The translations under genes and the position numbers were made by a program. From Salminus brasiliensis (Eukaryota; Chordata; Actinopteri; Characiformes; Bryconidae), in the NCBI RefSeq assembly GCF_030463535.1, contig NC_132879.1:40020597-40084596 (forward strand): a stretch of 64,000 bases of DNA. The letters are read 5' to 3'. Under the pieces are notes generated by a model. The model worked only from the letters and a program-made list of their open reading frames with translations, was not told where the DNA came from and made no database searches. Shown here piece after piece: positions 24,869 to 54,744 of this stretch (positions are counted from its first letter, which is position 1; every line of letters begins with the position of its first letter).

Positions 24869-27690
24869 TTCAGGTTTTTCAGTTGAGAGCGTTGCATAAT
24901 TCTCAGCAGACGTCTGTGCACACGAACGCATGGCTGTTTGTTTTGAGCCACGAGCAAAACTCACTCCCTGACACCATCTGCTCTCTGTGTAAACTGCAGA
25001 TTAGGGCTGCTGCTCCTCAGCTAATACCCACAGTTCTTAGCCCCTCGGGTAACAAACCCATCGCTCTCTTGTTCCAACACTTCATTTATGCTTTAGCTCA
25101 TTTAGCCTCTTATAACTTGCAAAATTTGTCATATAAGGCATCCTTTAGGCACAAACATATTAGGGTCATATTTGGGTCAGATATGGTTTCACAATGGACA
25201 TAAAAAGGAGGACATTGTGTTCAACACGTATTAAGGTCATTACCAATCAGGACATGAGACTAGGGTTAGTGACAAGTATAGTTGTAACTTGTGCTGTGTC
25301 TAAAGCAGCTTTTCTTCCCCGAGTAACTTGGTGTGCTTCTATTCTTCAATCCAGTATTAACAGCAAAGGCAGAACTTCGAACACTTCTTACTTTTCAATT
25401 CTTACTCATTTAGAAGATCATACCAAGATAACAATATTAACATTTTTAGTATTTTTTCTCTTTTATTTTTATAAGTACTAGCCCTAAAAATAGCGTTTAA
25501 CAGTACATGTCTTCATCCAGAACCTTGACAGTACAGACTTTACAGTTTGGTGCATGCATCTATAAAAAAAATACACAGAGGCCTATATGCATAGATTGAT
25601 GACCGTAATGCTTATCTCAAGCTGACTGGCATCTGACTACGGTAAGTGCAAATGACACACCGGCTCTAGTAGACCTGCCTGCTTCTTTCAGTACAGTAAG
25701 GGTGCTGTCTTTTCTGCGGGAGGGTTGAGCTAATTTGTTTTTTTGTTTTTTGTATCATTACCCTATATTTAAAAAAAAATCCTATGCAAGAGTGTATGTT
25801 TATGGATAACATTTTACTGCTTGTACAAACTGCCTCAGGGAGAACTATCCAGCACCATGTTGAACAATTGCCTGACTGAATTTACAAAATAATAAATTAA
25901 GAGAAATCATTTGATGGGTTTTGTTGCTTTTCCCTGTTGTGTCTAATACAAACCCCCTCCTCCTCCTGCATCCAGCAGATCTGTGTTATAGTGATCGAGA
26001 GGAGTGCTCTGAAGGGCATCTTGTTTGTCAACAATAAAGCTGGGAACAACCAAAAATACTCCTGCAGAATACCGGGACTGCGGCCAAATGAAGATTTCAC
26101 ATGGAAACTGCACTCCCTGATGAGACACGCTCACATACAGCTGTGCTCTTGTGGTTTTGGTTTCATTGCCCTCGGCATCCACGTGGTGTTGGTGGTAGTG
26201 GGAGGCGTTCTTTGCCACTGATCTGAGACCGCTCTGGCTGTTTGTCTTACAGTGATTCATCTTGGGAGCTGATTATCCACTAAAAGCAAAGACTGTGCTG
26301 TTGCAGTCTTTAAAACATAAAAAAACTTTGGGCTTTGGACTTTAGGGCTCCTAAAAATTATTTTTTTAAGGGCCCACATATTAAAAAATGGTTTGTTTGT
26401 TTTTTTATAAAAGAACTTGATGAATTATGTAAACTATTATGTAACTATGAACTACTGCTGAACTATAATCAAAAAATAGTCAGTCAATCAAAATAAGAGA
26501 GTTCATTTACATGTATCAGTCATAAAGTAACAAAAAACGAATAGATAAAGAGAGAAGTTATATCCACGGTATGACTATGGTTGTTACATAAATCCATGCA
26601 AAAGTGAAACTTTAGGGAAGGATAATAAAATGTAAGAAATGCGCTCCTCAATCCACAGGATTCCGATTCACAGAATTCTTTACATTTTAAAAGGACATGA
26701 TATACTGCAATGATGAACAACTACAGTGGAAATTCACAAGTTGTGTAGATTGCCTCCATATTTAACCTTCTTCCACTGGGACCCAACCTGCACATGACAC
26801 CAATTACTGAGAGGACACCAGAGACATCATCTAATAGGCCTAAAGACTGTTAAAATTGTTAAGCCACTTAGGAGTACCCTATACTATTACAAATGTATCT
26901 CTAACACTTATGTGTGTATATATATATGTATATAAACCAATAGTGTTTGCTACAAGACCTTAAAATATAAAGACCGAAGTACAAAACTAACTTTAAATAG
27001 GCTACACTGACTGCTTAGTAAAGATGTGAGTGATATTTATGTTCATTATGCTTCCAAAAAACAAGTGATTTAACATAGCAGCACACTGACAGTGGGCTGC
27101 TAAGGCTTATTAAGTTGCTCATTACACATCTTGCAGGAAATCCATAAAGCACTTTCGTCTTTTCATTAGCAAGAAGAGGGAAAAGCTCTAAATGGTAGTG
27201 AGAGGTATCTTTGACTAAGACATATATAGACAAACACTGGAACATTTATATACATTGTAAACAAAAAAAAAAGACTACACAATCATTAAATAGAGAACAG
27301 ACACCACATTGGGTGTACAGTACAGTGGGTGTACAACTGTACACGTGCATACCAATAGTAAGTTAACAGTTCTTAGCAATGTACGTAATTAAAATGTCTG
27401 TGGATATAAAGAGGCTTTAGCGAGACGCCGTGGTAAGTCACACAGACACAATGTAGGCTATTACTGACGCAGGACACGTTTCTCCCCTCTATCCATCTAA
27501 GATGAGAACTTATAGGCAGCAGCGTTCAAAACCACACCTGCTTAACGTGACAGACTGAGATTTGACAACCCCAGGAAAACATTTTACTTTGCCTAAGACA
27601 ACAGAACCTAACCGATGACCAGTCCATTCCAAATACCAGCAAAAAGAGACCAATGATCGCAACCAACTACGAATGAAGACGAGAACGATT
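23721..27690. other. Gene-free stretch with a large AT/AC microsatellite
   Basis: No exon supported. A segment at 25960-26220 is more GC-balanced and open on both strands (about 95-105 residues). It has no recognisable product, and codon use cannot be judged from one copy. Confidence 0.45.
24779..24868. repeat. Compound (AT)37(AC)8 microsatellite
   Basis: About 75 bp of pure AT alternation followed by about 16 bp of AC. It creates spurious Tyr-Ile open frames on both strands and is likely to be highly polymorphic and prone to cruciform formation. Confidence 0.97.
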
Positions 27691-27960
27691 ATTTTTCAGT
27701 TTCCCACCCCTTTTTATAAAACACCCCGGCTAGTGCACCTGTGATTGGCTGGTGCCCGTGAGCGTTAACTATTAGCCAAACACCGACTATTTGCGGGGTG
27801 CTCCTAGCCAATTGCAACAGAAGAAGGGCGGGACTTGTCAGAAAACAGGTGGGCAATGAGAAGTAGGCATTGGTTCTGCTATGGCAACCGATGAGCTAGT
27901 TACCATTAGGCAGGTGTGTGTGAGCCGTTCTCACCATTCAGCCGCTAGCAAACATTCACA
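27690..27960 (-). promoter_or_regulatory. Promoter-like region, probably for a leftward transcript
   Basis: Contains GGGCGGG (27826-27832), CCAAT boxes (27744-27748 and 27869-27873 as ATTGG; 27808-27812 as CCAAT), and TATAAA at 27715-27720, which also reads TTTATAAAAAGG on the minus strand. On the minus strand the order GC box, CCAAT, TATA is canonical, suggesting a start near 27685 going left. No coding exon was found downstream on that strand, so the transcript is unknown or noncoding. Confidence 0.35.
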
Positions 27961-28483
27961 CAAACAATGAACTGCTCACATTTGTAAAAAAAAAATACAA
28001 AATCTAACCAAATCTTTTCATACGTCGCCTGTTAATCCCAACTAATGCAATAAAAAACATGAAGGTAGTTTTGCGATCATTTGGAGGAAAATGACCTCTA
28101 TAGCCCTATGGCATGCTACACATAACAGAGATCTACCTACACATGTGTTGTTAACAAGACCCGTAACAGATTCACTTCCAGAGTAGTTAAAAACGCGTAC
28201 TTACTACACGGACATGAAGCTATTTCTCAACTTGTCACTCCTGCATCATGGCGCAAAGAACTGTTAATTCATGGTTATAAACCAGTATGTTCGGTCATCG
28301 GTCAACGTCTCCGCGCCTTCCGGGGAAGTCGAAGCTTCTATTTAAGCAAGAAAATGTGTAGTAGTAGTAGTAAAAAAAAGGTCTGGTACAACGTGGCGAT
28401 CACCGCTCGAGATGAGGAGCGAATGAGCTTGACTCTTTTGGGTTTCAGAGCTCTCCGTCTAACCTTTCCGCAAGGCGCGCCAT

Positions 28484-29801
28484 TAACGCCCTCTAGAGGT
28501 GTATGAAACGCACACTCCATAGTTATTGACACCCTGGGCAAGCAAGTTTGTGTGGGTGTGTGTTGGGGGTGTATTTAAAAATAGCATTGTCAATGACCTA
28601 AACGGTACCCCTATGTTCCTTATATATACTACATCGGTTTTGCACTTATGTACAATACTATATGCCGTGGCTCTACTTCACTCTATCTATAATATGGGAA
28701 AAGTCAGAGAATCCATAAAAGGATGTGTGTAAAAGAATTTGGCCCACACCTATTACTATTGTTGTTGTTTTATTTGTGGATTTAACAAGGAGGGCACAAC
28801 TGATGGCCCACTCTCAGGCCACCCAAATTATAATCTTTATTGTAAATGAATTGTTAAAGATGAACATTGAAAAATAAATCACTAGCGGACCACTTGGAAA
28901 ATAATGAGCAAAAGCACCACAAGTGACAGACTCTGGTGTACCACCATCTTGCTATCTGAGTTCTGTCATAAACAGAACATTAATATTCATATGAGGAGCA
29001 CTATTTGTGTAAAGATCACTGATGCAAAGCGTCATTCTATTGCAGTGCTTATAGTGCCCCCTAGTGATGAATCACGAGAGAGTGGGTGTTGATAGAATAC
29101 AGAGACTGCTTCTGCCAGAATTAGTTAATCAGTCTTCCAGCAGGACAACACACACACAAACAATGGAATACAATCAAGCTTTTTAAATAGTAATTCTAGT
29201 TCATATTGAGTCACATTAATTCCTATTAATGACTTGCTGATTAAGGATTTTTGTGTTAGTGATTTAAGAGAGCCAGTAACATAAGAAGTAAAATAATGCA
29301 ATCACAATGTTTATTGGAGTTCTGCAGGTCAAATACGTCACCTTACTCGTCCAAACATACCTCTAGCTTTGGCCAAATAACTCAATCTTTTCTGCAGGAG
29401 GTCGTTTCTTTTTTTAAGGTGGTCAGCTGCAAACCAAATCAATAGGCATTCTGCCTCCTAATGAATGCTCTGCAGTCCCTATTTTGCGTTTCATTTAAAA
29501 TTAGCTAATTTTTTATTACTGATTATTATAATTACGCTTCGTAACAACACCTAAGATTCTCCTATAGTCAAACAAGGTATATTACTCTCAGATTTGGGCA
29601 AAAAGGGAAAAGTTGAATTAAGACTTTTGATAAAGATTTGATCACACTTTAACAATGGTATTTGGACAATTTCTAATAGAGAGATAGCAGTATCTTCACC
29701 AAGCAATTGCATAAGTCCCTTTTATCGTTTAATGCAAACACTGCTCCAACGTCCTAAAAAACACAGCATTCCTGTTACACCCCATGGCGCTAGGTGGCGC
29801 A
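28484..29801. promoter_or_regulatory. Three CTCF-like motifs
   Basis: Matches to the CTCF core: CGCCCTCTAGAGG at about 28487-28499 (minus orientation), GTGCCCCCTAGTGA at 29054-29067 (minus), and GGCGCTAGGTGGCGC at about 29786-29800 (plus). They lie between the promoter-like region at 27.8 kb and the tbk1 promoter at 31.5 kb. Motif matches by eye only; occupancy is inference. Confidence 0.4.
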
Positions 29802-29867
29802 TGTCTAAACCTATGGTACATTTTGGGACTGCTGGTTTACACCTGTGTCTGGCTCTCTGGCTTTGTA

Positions 29868-30545
29868 TATGGATGCATCTCAGTTGCTGTGTCTGAAACT
29901 GTGCCCTGTTCACTTTATAGTGCACTACTTTGTGGTTATGCCATTTTGTAGTGGTGTTCGAAAACGTAGTGCCAAATTTTTGGTGCACTCTAACAATCCC
30001 ATAATGCACCACGCAGCTACTCTGTGGAAGACCGACGTTCAGATTGTTTGTTGGACACACTGTATTCTGTTCCGTGTTGCTTGGGAAACAAAACTGATTT
30101 GCCTGCAATCTAAACATGACCCACATTTGATCTTTTTTGTTATCTGTGACACAGACGTGTTATCTGTAAACAGCAAAAACACACTGAATCTGGGCTACTT
30201 TGGCTATGTTCAGACTGCAGGTAAATCAGATTTGTTTTCTCAAATCAGATCTGGTAATATTATTTTACTTAAGTTATTTGGAAATGATCGAATCACAGGA
30301 CATCATAAACCTATCTGCTTGAATTGTTCGGGTAATGACGTAGGCACTAACAAAATTAACGGCTAATGATGAAGGCACTAAGTAAAACTGAGTGTGTGTA
30401 TGTGGAAGTAGGAGGATTTGACATGGTTGTTGAAACTTTGAAATCCAATTTGAGCGACCAGACTGAAATGCATATGAACAAATCCGATTGAAATTGCATT
30501 TGCATGGAACAGAACTGCTGCATGAACCATTGCTTTGTCACTTTT
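29868..30545. repeat. Probable dispersed repeat with a chance 173-codon open frame
   Basis: Segments such as ACTTTATAGTGCACTACTTT, CCATAATGCACC and TTCAGACTGCAGG..CAGATTTG resemble blocks found in many fish intergenic sequences. The right part (GACCAGACTGAAATGCATAT then ACAAATCCGATTG) is a loose inverted counterpart of 30209-30240. The + strand open frame 29845-30366 has no domain and a composition typical of noncoding DNA. Confidence 0.4.
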
Positions 30546-31439
30546 ATTTCGGATCTTCAGATATTGACAGTAATCTGTCTTTACAATATCTTTATGTGGT
30601 TAAAAACCTTAATGACAGATTGTCTTTAGCTGTGAAATAGAGTCAGACCCTAGTCTTTAAAAAGTATTTTCAGAGTAAAGTCTAGTCTAGTGTATGGTTA
30701 GCTAGCATAAAACACTTCAAAAAAATTTGTGTGCTAAGTTAGGCACATTGCTCTGCACTTAACATACACCTATGTGATGTCTTTCCTTCGTCAATCGTTA
30801 AAACAATGCGGAAATGTTCTGATTTGTCACCCGTGCTTCTGGAAATTCATCGATCTTGTCACATGACCTCAGTTTAACATTTCGGCCCTTCAGTGGTAGG
30901 TTAAGGTGGCAGTGTATTGCACCAACAAGTTCTCCGGCTGCTTACTGAAATGTTCCGTTCCACCTTAAATGGTTCATAATATACAAGAAGCAGAAGGTGA
31001 CTTTAAGGTGTTGTTCATTTCTTTATAATAATATATTTACATTTATATCAGTGAATATATGAATCGACGTTAACTGTCAATACGCAATTAACACTATCAA
31101 AAAAAAAAAAACGGTTATTATCATAAAATGTACCACCAGGTTCATGATCTGATCTTGTCCACCTATCGGTTTCCCACACCGTTACCATGGTGGTGCCCAT
31201 GCCGATCATTCTGCAATCCACAGTTCGCAGTTTTTAGCGCATTTAGCTACCTGAGATAAAACTGCATTAATATATAAATACATTTTTAATTAAAATAATT
31301 ACAATAAAAATGTATATACATATTTACATTGGTTTAACCAAAGAATAGGCAACATGTGCAGGTATATATGGCGCAAACTAATATTTTCGTTGTGTGTTTT
31401 AGTCCTTAGCGAGTGCTCATCTATTGTAGACTGTACGGT

Positions 31440-31533
31440 AAGTGTTAAGCGGCCGCTCTCCTATTGAAGCGTTCATCTCACGTGTCCTGGTGAGGTCACT
31501 GCGCAGAACGGAAGAGGGTTTCGGGCTCTCCGG
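31440..31533 (+). promoter_or_regulatory. tbk1: Probable tbk1 promoter and untranslated first exon
   Basis: A short CpG-rich stretch in AT-rich surroundings. It holds a NotI-type GCGGCCGC, a CACGTG E-box at 31479-31484, an NRF1-like TGCGCAG and an ETS-like CGGAAG. It ends in a good splice donor, CTCCGG|GTAAGGA, with GT at 31534. Coding exon 1 has an acceptor just before its ATG, so a noncoding exon must lie upstream, as in mammalian TBK1. The transcription start cannot be placed from sequence, and the exon 5' boundary given here is a guess. Confidence 0.5.
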
Positions 31534-31872
31534 GTAAGGAAATAAACAAAAAAACATTGTACTGTAAATGGTAGATTTTGACATCGCATGTGGTTTGTCG
31601 TGATTGTATATAGATATTTACACGATATATACGACCTGACAACATTTAACTGTTACTGAGAACGCACGCAGACGAATACTGCCAGAATCTCTTGTCAAAC
31701 ACGTCCATGCTATCATGACAGTATCTGTATGCAGTCGCTACTGTTGCTCATAAACACGACACGAGTTGGACAGTGATTGTAGTGTCTTTGTTTAGATAAA
31801 TGACAACTTGTATAAATTCTCGCACATGCGGAGTGAAGTTTATTATTCATTGTCAAGACACGCATTATTCCC

Positions 31873-31893
31873 GGGGGGGGGGGGGGGGGGGGG
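31873..31893 (+). repeat. Run of 21 G in tbk1 intron 1
   Basis: An uninterrupted G homopolymer about 340 bp downstream of the presumed first-exon donor, on the non-template strand. It could form a G-quadruplex in DNA or nascent RNA. Confidence 0.9.
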
Positions 31894-33136
31894 TATTGTT
31901 AGTGAAAGGTAAGCTTTCGTTTTCATTTCACTGAGCGAAAACTAGTAGTCCGTACCGCGAGAGAATTGGTTCACACACTCCTGCCTGCTTCCGTTAACCG
32001 TGTAGACTCGTTGCTTACTGAGTATCAGAGCCAGGGTAAACCGACATTGCTATATCACCGAGTTTATTCGTAGTTTATGTTGGCTGCAGTGGGAATTTCC
32101 CACATCCGTGACGTCACATCGAAACTCGAAGGTCCTTAGGTTCCTCAGTTTGAGCGTGATAATTTCTCACTTTTGTAAGCGGTAGCGTTACAATAACAAA
32201 AACACGCACTGTTATTAATATGTTTACTATAGCTGGGGAGATTGATGGATATGATAATGTTACCGATTCTGTCTTTACCCGTGTTAAAGTGAAGACTGTA
32301 GCAAAATGCTACCATTGATGAGTCTCCTGTATTTGATTGCCTTACTAAGATGTCTAGCAGGAGACAAAGATAAGTCTCGATAGCAATCTGCAAGTAGTCT
32401 GGCAGTCGCAGCAATAGTCACCATCACAACAAAATTCCAAGAATATGAGCACAATCTTTAATTTACATTTAATCAGATTATACTTTTATTTTTACTAGAG
32501 TGGATTTAAGAGGAAATAAATAGATTTTGAAAGTACATTTCAGCAAGTTACTTTTATCTTTTAAATATTGTTTTGTGTTTAATTCTGTTCTGTAGGTTCA
32601 GCTCCTGGACTGCTTTGTGGTTGCTTACACATCTTACGTTTGCATTATATTTTAGGTTAGAACAATCACAAATGAAGATGAACAGCATCTAACAGGCATT
32701 TTTTGGGAGAGTCTAAAACGCTTTACATGAAAAAGGCTTAACATGACTTAATGTACAACATAATGTAAACAATGACCTAGTTATACCAAATGTCTTGCAA
32801 TTACTATTTATATTTCTCTCTACTGCTAAATGGAAGAACCCATTTTTACATTAACCATTTTCCCGTTAGGAAAAGGGTTGTATTTTTAATCAGCTTTACC
32901 GTATTTAGCTATTTCCCAAAACCAGTTTAACTCGTACTTAACCATTACTTTGTAGTATTATTTAATCAGCTACCTAACTACACCATCATGAACAAAAACA
33001 TTTGTTTGGTGTTCCGTACCATAGATTAGTGTGGAGAATCTAGAATGTACTATCATTCGTTCACTCTGGTTCATTTTGTTTTGTTCATTTGTTCTTTTTC
33101 TTGGAATTTTGCCTTTAACCCATTCTTGCATTGATC

Positions 33137-33240
33137 AAACACACACACACACACACACAGTGACAGTGAGCACATATGCCTGGAATGGTAGGTAGGGTGA
33201 AGGCCCTCTCATTAATAGCCCTGTGCTCTAACCATTAACC
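33137..33240 (-). repeat. Degraded SINE fragment in tbk1 5' intron
   Basis: An AC run followed by AGTGACAGTGAGCACA, GGTGAAGGCCCT and CCCTGTGCTCTAACCATT, aligning loosely to the middle and head of the SINE at 4074-4378. Short and strongly diverged. Confidence 0.45.
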
Positions 33241-33732
33241 TTTAATATGGTTTTTAATTTAGTATACAAAATATAAACAAAGATACTGCAATTACACATC
33301 AGAATGTACCCAGTATGCGAATGTGAACTGTAGTTATGTTATAGGAACTGCATATTATGCACAATTGGAATTAGGAATTAGGCACATCCTTCCATTTTAA
33401 ACAGCCATATAAACATAAACAGTAACAGTAACTGTAACAGTAACTGTAAATATTTGTCTGTTCTGAAATAAAATGCCACATTTTATGCTCCTAGGTTGTT
33501 GTTTAAGTACTTTAAGCCACGTTAAGTGTTTTTGACTCTTCCCATAAAAAATAAAATAAAATAAAAATCATAGATGCTGGATAGTAGCAACATTTACTTC
33601 TCCTTGAGTGTTTGTTCATTGAAATACCAAGACTTACTTGTACTTACATACTTTAGAACATGTTTAGGCCACTATACCCACTAATGACTTTAATAATTAT
33701 GTTATTTTTCTACAGACACCCTTGAAGCCATC

Positions 33733-51717
<17,985 letters not shown>

Positions 51718-52360
51718 GAGAAGAGTTAGATATGAGATGGCACTCCTTAAGGCCAAGGTCCCTTGGGCTGTGTCCAGATGTGAACAAGACCTTAGAAGAT
51801 TGCCAAATATATGTGACTGTATATATGCTATATAATGTTAATGTAAATACTGATTTAAGACAGTTAGACAAGTTTTTATTTCATCTACTTTATTGTTTCT
51901 AATTATATGTGTAACTTAAATAGGAGCTGCCTGCTTTTAAGCCTTTATCTTTATCTTTACATTTACCTATGTTCATGTAATGCTTTTTTCTGTCATAATT
52001 TTTTCCTCATTTGTGTAGACAACAAAGGACCTCCAGAGAATTGGACTTTATTATATTCACCTTTTAATTTTGCACATAACCACCATTTAAAAACTGCAGA
52101 CTCGCCAGAAGTGATAGTTTTTTATGTAAAGGCACAAGGTATGACAGCTAATCAGGTAAAAAGGCTGCTTATGAAGTACGAGATTTTGTTTGTTGATTTG
52201 ACTATTACAACCAACTAGTACTGTTATCCAAAGCGATAAGGATTCTGAATGAAGATGTATAGTCTGGTTTTTCCATCCGTTATTTCTAAATGGTGACTGG
52301 CACAAGAAAGCTAGGATTTTCTTTTTGATGCACATTAAAACACTTAAATGTGGTCTGCCG
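51718..52360 (+). promoter_or_regulatory. tbk1: tbk1 3'UTR with candidate poly(A) signals
   Basis: AT-rich sequence after the stop codon. An ATTAAA hexamer at 52334-52339 is followed within 10-40 nt by a G/T-rich element (TGTGGTCTGCCGTGAGTGTC), the arrangement of a working poly(A) site. A second option is AATAAATAAA at 52618, after the TG microsatellite at 52559-52602. The choice between them cannot be made from sequence. Confidence 0.5.
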
Positions 52361-52556
52361 TGAGTGTCTTTTTAGCATAGTACAGATCATGGTGTCTTAT
52401 ATTGAACATCAGTAAAGGTAATTTTGTTACACAAAACAGTGTTTTTGTTCACCCTAACTGGAAAAATTATTAAATTATTAAAAATAATAATTATTTTTTT
52501 TATATATAGTCTACTGACACTTTGGTCTCAGGGTCATGTTTTATGTAGAACATAAA

Positions 52557-52558
<2 letters not shown>

Positions 52559-52602
<44 letters not shown>
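52559..52602. repeat. (TG)n microsatellite downstream of tbk1
   Basis: About 22 TG units, just upstream of the alternative AATAAA at 52618. Confidence 0.95.
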
Positions 52603-52607
<5 letters not shown>

Positions 52608-53694
52608 ACTAATTAAGAATAAATAAAAAGTTCCTTATTTGGGCAGCAAGTGTTTATTTACAAGTAAACAGTAAAAACAAATATATGAATAAATACAAAT
52701 AACATCTAACAACATACATATACATCATAAATAAATATTATAAATGTATCTCTGTGTTTGTTTAACCATGTATAAAGCTCTTATCATGGTGGCCCCATAA
52801 TACTGCATCACTATCATCCAACACCTGGTTTGATACATCAGTGCTTTATGATGTTAAAATACACACACACACACAAATGCAATGACAAGGGAACTTCTGA
52901 AACGTCACGTGACGTGGAGAGTCTATAATTGTACAAGCGCAGTATAAACCCCATAACTCAACAATCTCTTCAGTTAAAGCATAAAGCAACACTCATGCCT
53001 AAAGGGCTGCTGGAAGCCATTTTAAAACACTGATGGTGTCCCATACCATCTTACCAATTTTTTAAATAAAGGAAATACCTCTCAGTCATTTTTCATATGA
53101 ATAGAGGCTCATGATAAAAAGCTTGGCATGCCAAGAACGTCACATTTTACAGGGGCCGGCTACCCAGAGGATGACATATTTCAATAAATGACGTCTGCTC
53201 CCTAGAGGCATTGTGTAAAAGTTGCTGCTTGTGTGCCATTTTTTCATTACTTATAACTGCAGGGCCATTCATTGCTGACTACAGTGAAACAGATGATCAC
53301 AGCCACGTAATGTGGTAAGCCTGAACTCATGACATCAAAGATGTCCCAGCAATGAGTCAGTCTTGTGGTTTTACTGATTAACAGATGGGATAGAATAGAG
53401 CTGAAGTTGCGTCAAGGTAAGCATGGAGTGTAGTCACGTAACAAGGTACTGTACCAAACTTTAATGAGAACAAGTTTAGCTATTGAAACACTGCTACTCA
53501 TGTTAACTGCTACTAACTGTTTTGTTGTGTAGGGTGAATGTTGCTAAAGGAGAATCATTATGTACATAATCCATACATCATGTGATCAAACAGTGAACCT
53601 TTCTAAAAGGCTTTCAACCAGTCTTATCCTTTTCCAAAACAAAAAAACAAACTCATGTGTTTTCTTTACTCTAAATTGACATAATTGACATAAT

Positions 53695-53697
<3 letters not shown>

Positions 53698-53737
<40 letters not shown>
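53698..53737. repeat. (AT)n microsatellite
   Basis: About 20 AT units. The surrounding 52700-54740 is gene-free and AT-rich, with nothing else recognised. Confidence 0.95.
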
Positions 53738-53739
<2 letters not shown>

Positions 53740-54744
53740 AATTATTTTACATGGCTAATATGTCTGTGTGTGGCAAGAAATGTGTCCAGCTCCAGTTGTT
53801 TATTTCAGAAAACTTAAACATAAGCACAATCTACTTCTGAGGAGACCTCCACCCATGAGCCCCCTTTAAACGATATGAGCGGCTGTCCCAGTTTCCAGGT
53901 CATACTCTTATTATTTACACCATATGTTACTGGATAAGTGGGACAGGGGCAGATATGCTTAGAATAAAAACATGATTCGAGATTATTTGCAAAATCTAAT
54001 GTAGTTTTACATCTTATTTCCATATTACATCCAAGCAAAACTTGTGAACTAATTCTAACATTTAACTTATTTGACATTTCATTTATGTCACTTTATTGAT
54101 TTTAAGTAATTTATTGATTATAAGAGTATGCTATTCCCTCTGAAACATAGCATACTAGGTTTCCCTCACAAACCTACAACCCGAACAATTTCACACTTCC
54201 AAGTGTTCCCTTTGCCATATTTTACCAATATTCAACATATAAAACTTTTCCTTTCAGCCATATGAGCGTTAATGCGGTTTGGCGATAAGGTCTGCCTCAC
54301 AGTAAACATTCAACTTCATGCATCTTAATTCATGCAGCATTTACATTTCTTTTCAAAACACACAGCCGCTCCCTTATTCATTCAGTAAACTTTACAATTG
54401 GCACGCTACATTCAAGTTAGCTTTCTACTGGCATCTGTCTGACCTATTCTGCTGCCAGACGGTGAAGCGTGATTCAGCACTCTAGAGGACGTGGAGTGTT
54501 TTGTGAGCTTGTATGATTTACCACTTCATTGTTGAGCCTTTGTTACCCTACGCATCATTGGACGTCTCTGAGCACTTCTGTGCAACCAATTCTACAGCAT
54601 CTGTTTGTCTATTAAAATTGTCACTTGATAGTCAGCAGCTGTTAAGATGAATTAAACATCTATTTATTTAGTTAGTTTATTTATTTTATTTAGTAGGAAA
54701 TATTGGATCATTTAAGTAATTTAAATTAAACTATATCATACACT

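Noticed and set aside
24667..25203. 178-residue + strand open frame
   Set aside because: Much of it is translated (AT)n/(AC)n microsatellite; no domain and no splice or start context.
25937..26260. Open frames on both strands (94 and 105 residues)
   Set aside because: Overlapping frames on both strands, no known domain, and no splice partners found; kept only as a note.
29845..30366. 173-residue + strand open frame, the longest ATG frame upstream of tbk1
   Set aside because: It overlaps sequence blocks that look like dispersed fish repeats, has no recognisable motif, and its composition is like noncoding DNA.
1..31400. XPOT, expected upstream of TBK1 by mammalian synteny
   Set aside because: I looked for its exons on both strands and found none; the neighbour is absent from or outside this window.
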